Positions 1 through 6,380 of a stretch of DNA of 10,595 nucleotides are shown here, piece after piece. Numbering within the stretch: the stretch's first letter is position 1; every line of letters begins with the position of its first letter. The notes beneath the pieces were generated by a model. It did not search any database. It saw only the letters and a program-made list of their open reading frames with translations, and was not told the origin of the DNA. This DNA is from Bacteriovorax stolpii (GTDB taxonomy: Bacteria > Bdellovibrionota > Bacteriovoracia > Bacteriovoracales > Bacteriovoracaceae), in assembly GCA_945890905.1 (NCBI GenBank), contig CAMDDI010000110.1, positions 1 to 10,595 of the forward strand. Reading direction: 5' to 3'. A program made the translations under genes and the position numbers.

Positions 1-1367
1 CTAAACTGATTGGCCATATCTGTTCCACTCAAAATGGACCCGGTGATGCCTAAGTTCCCCTGATCAGCACCAATCAAAATCATATTTTTTAAATCACATC
101 TCCCATGCTTGAACTTTATTTGCGAACCATAAACTGAGCCTGCAATGTGGGAAGTGTATTTATTAATGGTGCGAGGAGTGAAGCAGTCAATATAAAGCGG
201 CACTCGTTGATCAAGAGGAAGATACTTATTTAAAATCCTCTGTGCTGTCTCGATAACTCTTTGTTTCTCACTTTTATAGCTTGCGGAGTCCGCTTCATTC
301 CACTTTTTAAAACTGCCACAGAAAGTAATTTTAATCACTGTGTCTTCTTCAGCTGAGTCTTGATAGTTTTCCAGCTGACAGATAACACCCATCGGATAGT
401 CTGCAAAGTCTCTGGCACCTCTAAAGATCGATTTTGCATCTTCATTAAAAAAGATAATGGTCTCTGGATGATCGCCCTTGTGGCGCTCTTGGAACATAAA
501 GATCACTTCGACAAAACTAATAGGGCTCACCCACTCTTCTTTAATACTCTCACCGGCCAGAAGCTTTGTTTCTGGATATCCCAGAGAAGAGAACACCAGA
601 GGTGTGTGGTAAGAATTCAGAGTTGAAATTTTCCAAAGATCATTTTCAAAACACAAATTTCTAACGGCAGCTGCTTTTTGAATTTCCACCGTCGGGCACT
701 GAGAAATTCTCTCGAGCATGAGATCAATCAGTGTTTTGATTCCCCCTTGGGGTCGGGCGAAGCCTTCAAGGTAGATGGATCTAAACATCGTAACAAAAAG
801 ATAAGCATCTAAATCTTCTTCCCAAGAAGAACCGTAACAAAAAATGGGGAAACTGATCATGCGGATAAAAAGAGGATCTTTAAAATACTTCCCCAGAAGC
901 TCAAGCCCTGAGAGATTTTGATCTTTATAGAGGCGAAGGTCTGTATTTTGAACAAAAGGAATAAACTTTAAGAAATTATCTAGTTCCGCAGGAAATTTTT
1001 TAGAGATTTGATCAGTCAGTAACGAAAGATCATTAGAGAATAAAACTTCTGTGCCATCGATGATAACTTTTGAGAAGCTCTGCTCTTTGAGTTTAAGTTC
1101 ATCATGAGAAATTCGAAACTGCTTAAGAATCTGAGGCAGGACTTTGGAACTCTTCTCACCTTTTGGAGTAAAGTTAGTCAACGCATGCAGACCGGTATCG
1201 ATGCGGATACTTTTATCTCCTATTTTGCGATAGTAGTAAGAATTAAGACCACCCATGATTGTATGCTTTTCTAAGAGCAGAACTTTTTTCTGAAACATAC
1301 CCTGCCGTAAGGCACAGGCCATACCAGAAAATCCACCACCTAAAATGACTGAATCATAAATGTTCAA
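1..1367 (-). CDS. CrtI-like NAD(P)/FAD-dependent oxidoreductase (3' end outside window)
   Basis: I translated this reading frame by hand; it is open for 455 codons and runs off the left edge. The N-terminus has a Rossmann FAD-binding fold: GGGFSG near residues 10-15, an acidic residue after strand 2 (LLLEK, E33) and MGG at 38-40, followed by the IDTGLHALT segment typical of phytoene desaturase, carotenoid isomerase and retinol saturase relatives. A second signature of that family, RPQGGIKTL, lies mid-protein, and the C-terminal FAD motif (LIGADQGNLGITGSILSGTD) is reached just before the edge, so only a short tail is missing. The start is inferred as TTG because it overlaps the stop of the upstream acyl carrier protein gene as TTGA, which suggests translational coupling. 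Family members desaturate, isomerise or saturate polyene or isoprenoid chains. The substrate cannot be read from sequence, but pairing with a carrier protein points to an acyl or polyene chain rather than a free carotenoid. The family is clear; the reaction is unknown. Confidence 0.85.
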   Translation of the reverse strand, partial: MNIYDSVILGGGFSGMACALRQGMFQKKVLLLEKHTIMGGLNSYYYRKIGDKSIRIDTGLHALTNFTPKGEKSSKVLPQILKQFRISHDELKLKEQSFSKVIIDGTEVLFSNDLSLLTDQISKKFPAELDNFLKFIPFVQNTDLRLYKDQNLSGLELLGKYFKDPLFIRMISFPIFCYGSSWEEDLDAYLFVTMFRSIYLEGFARPQGGIKTLIDLMLERISQCPTVEIQKAAAVRNLCFENDLWKISTLNSYHTPLVFSSLGYPETKLLAGESIKEEWVSPISFVEVIFMFQERHKGDHPETIIFFNEDAKSIFRGARDFADYPMGVICQLENYQDSAEEDTVIKITFCGSFKKWNEADSASYKSEKQRVIETAQRILNKYLPLDQRVPLYIDCFTPRTINKYTSHIAGSVYGSQIKFKHGRCDLKNMILIGADQGNLGITGSILSGTDMANQF

Positions 1368-1615
1368 GGAGAGAGCTTTTTATGAATGTATTCCACACAC
1401 CCTTTGAGGGTTGAAAGTTGAACAAGTTCAGTATCGGGAATAGTGATATTAAATTTTTTGCGAATTTCCATGGCGATATCTAGCAAGTCCATTGAGTCCA
1501 TGCCATATTGCTCTTTAAGAGTCACATCATCTTTAATGCCCTTGAGGTCTTCATCAGGAAGAATGGCGGTCACTATCGCAATGACCTTCTCGCGAATTTC
1601 GGCCTGAGTGAGCAT
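1364..1615 (-). CDS. stand-alone acyl carrier protein
   Basis: An 83-residue acidic protein of normal ACP length. Helix 2 carries the phosphopantetheine attachment motif YGMDSMDLLDIAMEI, with Ser41 as the residue expected to receive the 4'-phosphopantetheine arm, and the hydrophobic pattern of a four-helix ACP surrounds it. The motif is DSMD rather than the DSLD of housekeeping AcpP, and the gene sits between two flavoprotein oxidoreductases instead of next to fabD, fabG or fabF. It is therefore more likely a dedicated carrier for a specialised acyl, polyketide or polyene product than the general fatty acid carrier. The start is supported by AAAGGA seven bases upstream of the ATG. Its stop overlaps the TTG start of the next gene. 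It needs a phosphopantetheinyl transferase encoded elsewhere. Confidence 0.92.
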   Translation of the reverse strand: MLTQAEIREKVIAIVTAILPDEDLKGIKDDVTLKEQYGMDSMDLLDIAMEIRKKFNITIPDTELVQLSTLKGCVEYIHKKLSP

Positions 1616-1654
1616 GAGAGAATCCTTTCAGTATTAAAATAGTATAAGAGGTTG

Positions 1655-2890
1655 TCAGAAGACTCTCAAATTAAAAAAACTAACAGGTGAAGAGAGCATA
1701 TTAAGAGTTTCCACCAGTTTTAAGTAAGTCGCCTTATCTTGAGTCGCTTTTTTAAGAACCTGGGCGACACATTTCTCTGCTACGGTGTAGAACGGCCGCT
1801 GCCAGCTCTTCGCATTAAGTCTGCGGTCTTCTAATGTGCCTAAGAACCAAGGTTCTTGAATTAATTCGTCCACTGATACTTGAAAATCAAATGAGCTCGA
1901 TTCTGTATCTAAGAAATGATTTAAAGCTTCACACTGAATAAGGGCCAGGGTGAGTCCTTGAGCAAAGATAGGATTCATAAACACAGCTGCATCCCCTAAC
2001 ATCAAAAGACCTTCTGGCCAGTTCTGAACCTTTTTAAAGCTATAGCGCCGGGAACCTTCAAGCTTATAAGTTATGGGAGGGGTTACTATTTTAGATTTTC
2101 TCAAAACTTCAGAAATCTCAGGAGTATGAAGGCAATCAGAGAAGGCCATCACTTCGGTTGAGAGATCTTTTCCCACTTGAGTCACCATGAAACGATTTTT
2201 TGTAATAGGGATCATCACCGTTCCATTAGGATTGATTTCTCCAAAAGTGGTGGCCATGATGGCCTGATAGTCTTTTTCTTCAAAATACGAGGATTCTAAT
2301 TCAAATGAGCGGTATTTTAAAATTGAAGGAATGCTCTCCTTCTCATACTTTTTGATATTTAAAGCTTCAAGAGTCTTTTCGCTATTTCCAAAGCGCCCTG
2401 TGGTGACGATCACGTTATCTGAAAAAATATCTCCGCCAGCGGTGGCCACTCCACTCATCGCCGTTCCTTTGCGATGGAAGCCCAAAACTTCTACTCCACT
2501 TAAAATTTCCACATTGGTGAGTTTGGCCAGCATCTCAACTAAAATCCGGTCTAGATCAGGTCGATAGAAAGTATAAATATTTCCAAAGTCAGAATGAAAG
2601 CGTGGATAGGCCTGATAGGGTCCCACCCATTTCACGTCATGAGTAAAATGGAGTTTTGTAAAACGAACTGAGAGATATTCTTCTTCAATTTCAGGAAATA
2701 ATTCACATAAAATATTGAGACCCTTCTTAGTAAGCATATGAGCGTGCTTGCCCTGAGAGACGTGAGTCTGATCTAAGTCCCGCTTATCAATGAGAGTTAC
2801 TTTCATGCCCTTGCGACCGCACACCAAGGCCGAAACTAGCCCCGCAAACCCTGCACCCACCACAATGGCACTCTTCTGAGAATTTTTCAT
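1655..2890 (-). CDS. class A-type FAD-dependent monooxygenase/oxidoreductase
   Basis: A 411-residue flavoprotein. The FAD-binding GAGFAG lies at residues 12-17 with Asp35 ending strand 2. A QGKHAH segment (46-51) and YRPDLDR (109-115) follow, and the second FAD motif is GDAAVFMNPIFAQG (299-312). This order is typical of the PHBH/UbiH-type and geranylgeranyl-reductase-like flavoproteins often annotated as FAD-dependent monooxygenase or halogenase-like. I do not see the WxWxIP motif of flavin-dependent halogenases, so halogenation is unlikely. It is followed after 39 bases by the ACP gene, so an ACP-tethered substrate is plausible but not shown. The only in-frame start is the ATG used here. Its GGGAG is one base from the ATG, too close for a normal ribosome binding site, and can pair with an upstream CTCCC, so initiation may be weak or regulated. 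Confidence 0.85.
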   Translation of the reverse strand: MKNSQKSAIVVGAGFAGLVSALVCGRKGMKVTLIDKRDLDQTHVSQGKHAHMLTKKGLNILCELFPEIEEEYLSVRFTKLHFTHDVKWVGPYQAYPRFHSDFGNIYTFYRPDLDRILVEMLAKLTNVEILSGVEVLGFHRKGTAMSGVATAGGDIFSDNVIVTTGRFGNSEKTLEALNIKKYEKESIPSILKYRSFELESSYFEEKDYQAIMATTFGEINPNGTVMIPITKNRFMVTQVGKDLSTEVMAFSDCLHTPEISEVLRKSKIVTPPITYKLEGSRRYSFKKVQNWPEGLLMLGDAAVFMNPIFAQGLTLALIQCEALNHFLDTESSSFDFQVSVDELIQEPWFLGTLEDRRLNAKSWQRPFYTVAEKCVAQVLKKATQDKATYLKLVETLNMLSSPVSFFNLRVF

Positions 2891-2938
2891 ACTCCCATTA
2901 TTAGGGAGAGAGCTGGGGGATGATACGGCTTGTGTAGG

Positions 2939-2988
2939 ACTTATAGGTGGGGTGTTCAGAAAATGGACGCAGCCCCGCGCCTATAAGT
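2939..2988. repeat. interrupted inverted repeat between the dehydrogenase and FAD monooxygenase genes
   Basis: Arms ACTTATAGG (2939-2947) and CCTATAAGT (2980-2988) are perfectly complementary, and GGGG (2949-2952) can pair with CCCC (2973-2976), leaving a loop of about 20 bases. No T-run follows on either strand, so a classical intrinsic terminator is not supported. It could be an operator pair, since arm centres are about 41 bases or four helical turns apart, or a processing hairpin separating the dehydrogenase transcript from the downstream operon. The word GCCTATAA recurs in the hairpin at 7351-7375. Confidence 0.5.
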
Positions 2989-2997
2989 GCTTAATAC

Positions 2998-3789
2998 TTA
3001 ATGATCGACTTTTTCTCCATAGGATTTAGGGGCAATTCCCTTCATTCCCTCTGGTAAAAATTTATTGATCGCGATTTGAATTTTGTTTTTAAATGAACCG
3101 GCCACAATGTGATCCTCTCCATCCATCAAAGCTTCATATCCCTGGCGAGCGACTTTGGCCGGATCGTCTTTTTTGGCCTGCCCTACTTTAGTTTCACGAA
3201 GTCCTGGGCCGTCGAAGAAATTTGTTTCAGTGGCACCCGGTTGAAGAGCTGTCACAGAAATTCCTGTTCCTTTAAGTTCAATTCTTAAGCCTTCAGCAAA
3301 TGAATGCACAAAAGCTTTCGTGGCCCCATAAACACTTTGCAGAGGAGATGGCATCACTCCCACAACTGATGAAGTGAAAAGAATTTGACCTTGACCATGC
3401 TCAAGCATTTCTTTCACCACCCATTTGGCAAGCTGAACTGTGGATAAGCAATTAAGTTTGATAATATACTCTTCATCACTCAAATTTGTTTCTGTTGCAA
3501 ATTGTCCACCTACACCAGCACCTGCGTTCAATACTGCTACATCAATGACATGACCAGTTTGTTGGACAAAAGTAGTTAGCTCACTCACGGCGTTGACTAA
3601 AGTTAAATCAACTTCATATGATTCAACTTCTGCTCCCAAGTCCGAGAGCTTTTGGGCAGCACTACGTATTCCTCTGTCAGCAGTTACAATGAGATCATAG
3701 CCTTCTTGCGCAAAAACTTTGGCCAACTCAAATCCAATCCCACTTGATGCACCAGTAATAAGCGCCACTGGTTTCATTTTAAATTCCAT
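2998..3789 (-). CDS. short-chain dehydrogenase/reductase (classical SDR)
   Basis: A 263-residue cytosolic oxidoreductase of classical SDR length. Visible motifs in order: the cofactor-binding TGASSGIG (12-19), DL at 61-62, NAG (88-90), Asn113, catalytic Ser141, YGATK with Tyr154 and Lys158, and PG (184-185). All residues of the Asn-Ser-Tyr-Lys catalytic set are present, so it should be an active NAD(P)H-dependent reductase or dehydrogenase. The substrate is not predictable, and the YqjQ/DltE-like branch is only a possibility. The first ATG (MEFKMKP) is chosen over the internal ATG at residue 5 because AAAGGAG lies six bases before it. A perfect inverted repeat directly abuts that ribosome binding site. 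A 107-base gap separates it from the downstream FAD monooxygenase, so it may or may not belong to that operon. Confidence 0.93.
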   Translation of the reverse strand: MEFKMKPVALITGASSGIGFELAKVFAQEGYDLIVTADRGIRSAAQKLSDLGAEVESYEVDLTLVNAVSELTTFVQQTGHVIDVAVLNAGAGVGGQFATETNLSDEEYIIKLNCLSTVQLAKWVVKEMLEHGQGQILFTSSVVGVMPSPLQSVYGATKAFVHSFAEGLRIELKGTGISVTALQPGATETNFFDGPGLRETKVGQAKKDDPAKVARQGYEALMDGEDHIVAGSFKNKIQIAINKFLPEGMKGIAPKSYGEKVDH

Positions 3790-3800
3790 CTTATTCTCCT

Positions 3801-3823
3801 TTGATTAAAACTCAGTTAATCAA
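3801..3823. promoter_or_regulatory. candidate operator: TTGATTAA-N7-TTAATCAA
   Basis: A perfect 8-bp inverted repeat with a 7-base spacer lies immediately upstream of, and one or two bases into, the ribosome binding site of the short-chain dehydrogenase gene read leftward. Position and symmetry suit a homodimeric repressor of TetR or MarR type. Alternatively the RNA hairpin would partly mask the Shine-Dalgarno sequence. No regulator gene is adjacent, so which protein binds is unknown. Confidence 0.5.
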
Positions 3824-3915
3824 GAAGCAAGATGGCCGCCAGGGATGGATGCAATGCAGATAAGGGACTAAAGACGCGAATTTCCAGATCTTTGATAGGA
3901 AAGAAATTTCCCATG

Positions 3916-3943
3916 TTGAATGTACGGAAAATTTACGTACAAT
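3916..3943 (+). promoter_or_regulatory. sigma70-type promoter with embedded 21-bp palindrome, probable SOS (LexA-type) operator
   Basis: A -35 box TTGAAT (3916-3921) and -10 box TACAAT (3938-3943) are separated by 16 bases. Between and overlapping them, 3921-3941 forms an imperfect palindrome with arms TGTACG and CGTACA, inner AAA/TTT and only one mismatched pair, so a dimeric repressor bound here would block RNA polymerase. Transcription would begin near 3950, just before the AAGGAG preceding the ATG at 3970. Because the operon encodes UmuC-type mutagenesis proteins, LexA is the obvious candidate. The sequence differs from E. coli CTGT-N8-ACAG, as expected of LexA in distant lineages. Promoter geometry and palindrome are seen directly; the repressor's identity is inferred. 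Confidence 0.72.
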
Positions 3944-3969
3944 GCAAGAACACCCAAAAAGGAGCCTCA

Positions 3970-4233
3970 ATGTTCCCCCAAGCCCAGTTTTATGTCTCCA
4001 TCACTCTTGAAAACGATGAGCCTCTCTTTGGTTACACCAAAGGCCATCAGGTGAAAGTGAACTTCTTTGATCAGCCAAAATCGAGTGACTTGTGTTTAGT
4101 GACAGATGAAAATAATCAGTACACTGTCCGCAGATACGAAGTCATCGATGGAAAGATTTCCCTGTGGCCTCCAGTGAAGGGAAAAATCGCCGGTAAAATT
4201 GTTTTCGAAGAATCAAATTGCTTAAGTGCTTAG
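3970..4233 (+). CDS. small S24-fold protein lacking catalytic residues, first gene of umu operon
   Basis: An 87-residue protein. A longer in-frame extension starting at 3832 is rejected because it would span the promoter, whereas the ATG at 3970 has AAGGAG five bases upstream. By eye it aligns across its length with the protease core of UmuD/LexA: GYTKGHQVKV matches UmuD GISDGDLLIV, and YTVRRYEV followed by GKISLWP matches the conserved TVKKL...L.P region at nearly the same spacing. In that alignment the nucleophile Ser is replaced by Asn15 and the general-base Lys by Arg54, and there is no N-terminal arm with a cleavage site. It should be catalytically inert and unable to self-cleave. It may be a UmuD'-like partner of the polymerase or of the next gene product, or a regulator. 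The fold assignment is manual and moderate in certainty; the ORF itself is well supported. Confidence 0.75.
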   Translation: MFPQAQFYVSITLENDEPLFGYTKGHQVKVNFFDQPKSSDLCLVTDENNQYTVRRYEVIDGKISLWPPVKGKIAGKIVFEESNCLSA

Positions 4234-4243
4234 AGAGAAATCA

Positions 4244-4639
4244 ATGAATGACGAATTCGAGTACGAAGGACAAACAGGATTTCAATCTGCATGTACTGAG
4301 TACGCTCAAAAAATTCTGTCCCTGGATCAACTCTTCTCCTTGAAGTCTCCCAATATTTATATCTGGAGGGCCAGTGGTGGGATCGGAAGAAAATTTTATA
4401 TTAAAGAAGGCGACCTTGTCATCGTAGACCGCAAACTTAATAAACCCATTCAGGGAAAAATGTATGTGGTGGTGGTGAATAATGAATTTCACCTAGGTGA
4501 AATTACCACCATTCAGAATAAAACTTTTCTTACTCCTCAGATGATCCGCCTGGATAGTGATGCTGATTTTGAGAGCCAGGTCTGGGGTGGCATTGTGGCC
4601 ATCATTAATATTTATTCAAAACCCGAAGGAATTGGATGA
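4244..4639 (+). CDS. umuD: UmuD'-like protein (S24 fold) without the Ser-Lys dyad
   Basis: A 131-residue protein. TGFQSACTEYAQKILSLDQL (11-30) matches E. coli UmuD GFPSPAADYVEQRIDLNQL, and the core continues co-linearly through ASG, EGDLVIVD and EF to GGIVAIINIY. UmuD is the accessory subunit of DNA polymerase V, and RecA-stimulated self-cleavage converts it to active UmuD'. Here the catalytic dyad is gone: the GDSM nucleophile segment reads GGIG, with Ile47 at the serine position, and the VKKL lysine segment reads LGEI, with Gly85 at the lysine position. The arm before GF is about 11 residues instead of 24, and the Cys-Gly cleavage pair is Thr-Gly. The protein therefore resembles a ready-made UmuD'. 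ATG 4244 is preferred to GTG 4226, which lies inside the previous gene; its ribosome binding site is weak, so it may be coupled. Its stop overlaps the umuC start as ATGA. Confidence 0.85.
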   Translation: MNDEFEYEGQTGFQSACTEYAQKILSLDQLFSLKSPNIYIWRASGGIGRKFYIKEGDLVIVDRKLNKPIQGKMYVVVVNNEFHLGEITTIQNKTFLTPQMIRLDSDADFESQVWGGIVAIINIYSKPEGIG

Positions 4640-5895
4640 TTGCTCTAGTAGATGTGAACTCTTGCTACGCTTCCGTGGAAAGTGTGTTTAGGCCAGAGAT
4701 TGTGAAAAGACCCATTGTGGTTTTATCCAATAACGATGGGGCCATTATTGCGGCCAACCGTCTGGCAAAATCTCTGGGATTTATGTCCACCATGTGTGAG
4801 CCTTATTTTAAAGTCGCCAAACAGTTGGAACAGGCCAACGCTGCTGTTTTCTCTTCTAACTATGTGCTCATTCATGACTTCTCCCGCAGGTTTCACCACA
4901 CTCTGTTTAATATTACCCCTAAGCTTGAAACCTACAGTGTGGATGAAGCCTTTTGCGATCTCACAGGCCTAGATCACATTCACAATCTTTGGGACTTTGG
5001 AAAATTTCTCAAAGATGAGGTGTGGACCAATGCTTGTCTTCCTTGTGGCGTGGGCATTGCTCCCACAAAAGTTCTGGCCAAGATCGCCAATAGAATTGCC
5101 AAAAAGCGGGACGGTGTTTTTGTCATCACTGAAGATAATATGAAAGAAGCCTTAGAAAATTTTCCAGTGCGAGATATCTGGGGAGTGGGAAGTGCGTCGG
5201 CCCAAAAATTAAATCTCTTAGGAATTAAAACTGCCTGGCAATTTAGAAATTATGAGAACAAAGACAAAATCCAGAAGATGCTCACCAAGGTGGGCGTGCA
5301 AATCTGGCAAGAGCTGCGGGGCAACCGTTGCCTTGAAATGCGGGACGTAGAAGAAAAAGATATGATCGGCAATAGCCGCAGTTACGGCTCCGATATTTAT
5401 ACCAAACTTGAGATTGCTGAATCTCTGGCCGAATTTGTTACTAACGCTAGTATGACTTTAAGAAAGCAAGACAGTGTGTGTTTTAATATCAATGTGTTTA
5501 TTCATACCAACGCTTTTAAAGATGTTCCTCAATACTATGGATCGGGCCACAGAACTTTTCTCTCGGGCACTTCTGATCAAATCTCTTTAATTCGTGCGGC
5601 CCATAGAGTTTTAGATGATATCTACAGGCCTGGTTTTGGTTACAAGAAAGGAGGCATTCTTCTTTCAGATGTACGCCCTAAGAATGAATCCCAAGTGGAT
5701 CTCTTCTCGCAGCGCCAAGACGATAATGAAAAGCTCAACGAGGTGGTGGATCTCATTAACCGCAGATGGGGAAAGCACACCGTGAGAAGTGCGGCCTGTG
5801 GCACAGGAACCAAAGAATGGACCCGTCGGGCAGACTTCTATTCCAGAAACTATACTACTGACTGGAATGAGCTGCCTGAGCTCAAAATTAGCTAG
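4636..5895 (+). CDS. umuC: UmuC, Y-family DNA polymerase V catalytic subunit
   Basis: A 419-residue protein, close to the 422 of E. coli UmuC and alignable from end to end. The palm carries the metal ligands Asp6 (ALVDVN) and Asp103-Glu104 (SVDEAF), with the steric-gate Tyr11 in CYASVE. VLSNNDG (29-35) is the fingers motif, and the helix-hairpin-helix region IWGVGSASAQKL spans 181-192. The little finger follows, with the beta-clamp binding peptide QVDLF at 353-357 and a UmuC-type C-terminal tail (KEWTRRADFYSRNYTTDW). It should perform error-prone translesion synthesis with a UmuD'-type partner and RecA. AAGGA lies five bases upstream of the ATG, inside the end of the preceding gene, and the ATGA overlap implies coupled translation. 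All catalytic residues are present, unlike in the two accessory proteins. Expected to be SOS-inducible through the operator at the head of the operon. Confidence 0.96.
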   Translation: MIALVDVNSCYASVESVFRPEIVKRPIVVLSNNDGAIIAANRLAKSLGFMSTMCEPYFKVAKQLEQANAAVFSSNYVLIHDFSRRFHHTLFNITPKLETYSVDEAFCDLTGLDHIHNLWDFGKFLKDEVWTNACLPCGVGIAPTKVLAKIANRIAKKRDGVFVITEDNMKEALENFPVRDIWGVGSASAQKLNLLGIKTAWQFRNYENKDKIQKMLTKVGVQIWQELRGNRCLEMRDVEEKDMIGNSRSYGSDIYTKLEIAESLAEFVTNASMTLRKQDSVCFNINVFIHTNAFKDVPQYYGSGHRTFLSGTSDQISLIRAAHRVLDDIYRPGFGYKKGGILLSDVRPKNESQVDLFSQRQDDNEKLNEVVDLINRRWGKHTVRSAACGTGTKEWTRRADFYSRNYTTDWNELPELKIS

Positions 5896-5957
5896 TTCAA
5901 CTGTAGAAAAATTACAAATAAGTGTACGAACCATCTCCCAGGTCGTATTTAAAGCTT

Positions 5958-6380
5958 ATGAAAACTCTACTTATCGCCTTGGTGATCCTCTCTTCTACTC
6001 TCTCATATGCCCGTAGATGTCTGCCAGATGAGCGTGGAAATGAAACCTTTGCTTCTCGTTGCGAGACCATCGTCTACACGAGTTATACTCCCACATGCCA
6101 TGTGAATGAGCCTTGGGACTATCCCTATACAGCTACTGATAGAAACGATAACTGGTACCATGTACATGGTTGGTACCAGGTATCTCAAATAGCAAAAGCC
6201 TCAAGCTTCGAAATTACTTTTGATGAATGTAAGACATTTGCTTTCAAGCAACTGGATAAATACCGTGACGTAAACCCTTGCGGATACGTATCTGTAGGAA
6301 AAAAAGTTGAATACCGCTTTCAAACTTTCAATGCACTTAGAGGGGTTGAAACTGAAAGACTTGGCAGGATGTCTAAGTAA
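5958..6380 (+). CDS. secreted or periplasmic protein of unknown function
   Basis: A 140-residue protein I do not recognise. A signal peptide is clear: MKTLLIALVILSSTLSYA with likely cleavage after Ala18. The mature part is rich in aromatic and charged residues and has five cysteines (21, 35, 47, 91, 108), suggesting disulphides outside the cytoplasm, plus a WYHVHGWYQ segment at 66-74. ATG 5958 is chosen over an upstream GTG at 5922 because the signal peptide begins there; the ribosome binding site is poor. Its TAA is followed with no gap, and in the same frame, by the GTG start of the secreted HNH nuclease gene, so the two are surely co-transcribed. It could assist, inhibit or accompany the nuclease, but no motif indicates which. 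Confidence 0.75.
   Translation: MKTLLIALVILSSTLSYARRCLPDERGNETFASRCETIVYTSYTPTCHVNEPWDYPYTATDRNDNWYHVHGWYQVSQIAKASSFEITFDECKTFAFKQLDKYRDVNPCGYVSVGKKVEYRFQTFNALRGVETERLGRMSK

Noticed and set aside
360..626. Plus-strand open frame of 88 codons in the left region
   Set aside because: It is antisense to the well-supported FAD oxidoreductase frame and has no family pattern or ribosome binding site.
1655..2890. Flavin-dependent halogenase
   Set aside because: The FAD motifs fit, but no WxWxIP motif was found; the more general monooxygenase/oxidoreductase call is safer.
3832..3969. N-terminal extension of the first umu-operon protein from an upstream start
   Set aside because: It would contain the -35/-10 boxes and palindrome, its residues show no S24-like pattern, and a good ribosome binding site precedes the ATG at 3970.
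5923..5928. TGTACG upstream of the secreted protein gene, matching one arm of the umu operator
   Set aside because: Only a half-site with no matching CGTACA at the right distance; likely chance.
6152..6179. Strong inverted repeat CTGGTACCA...TGGTACCAG
   Set aside because: It lies inside a coding region and arises from two Trp-Tyr codon pairs, since TGGTACCA is self-complementary; no sign of a regulatory role.
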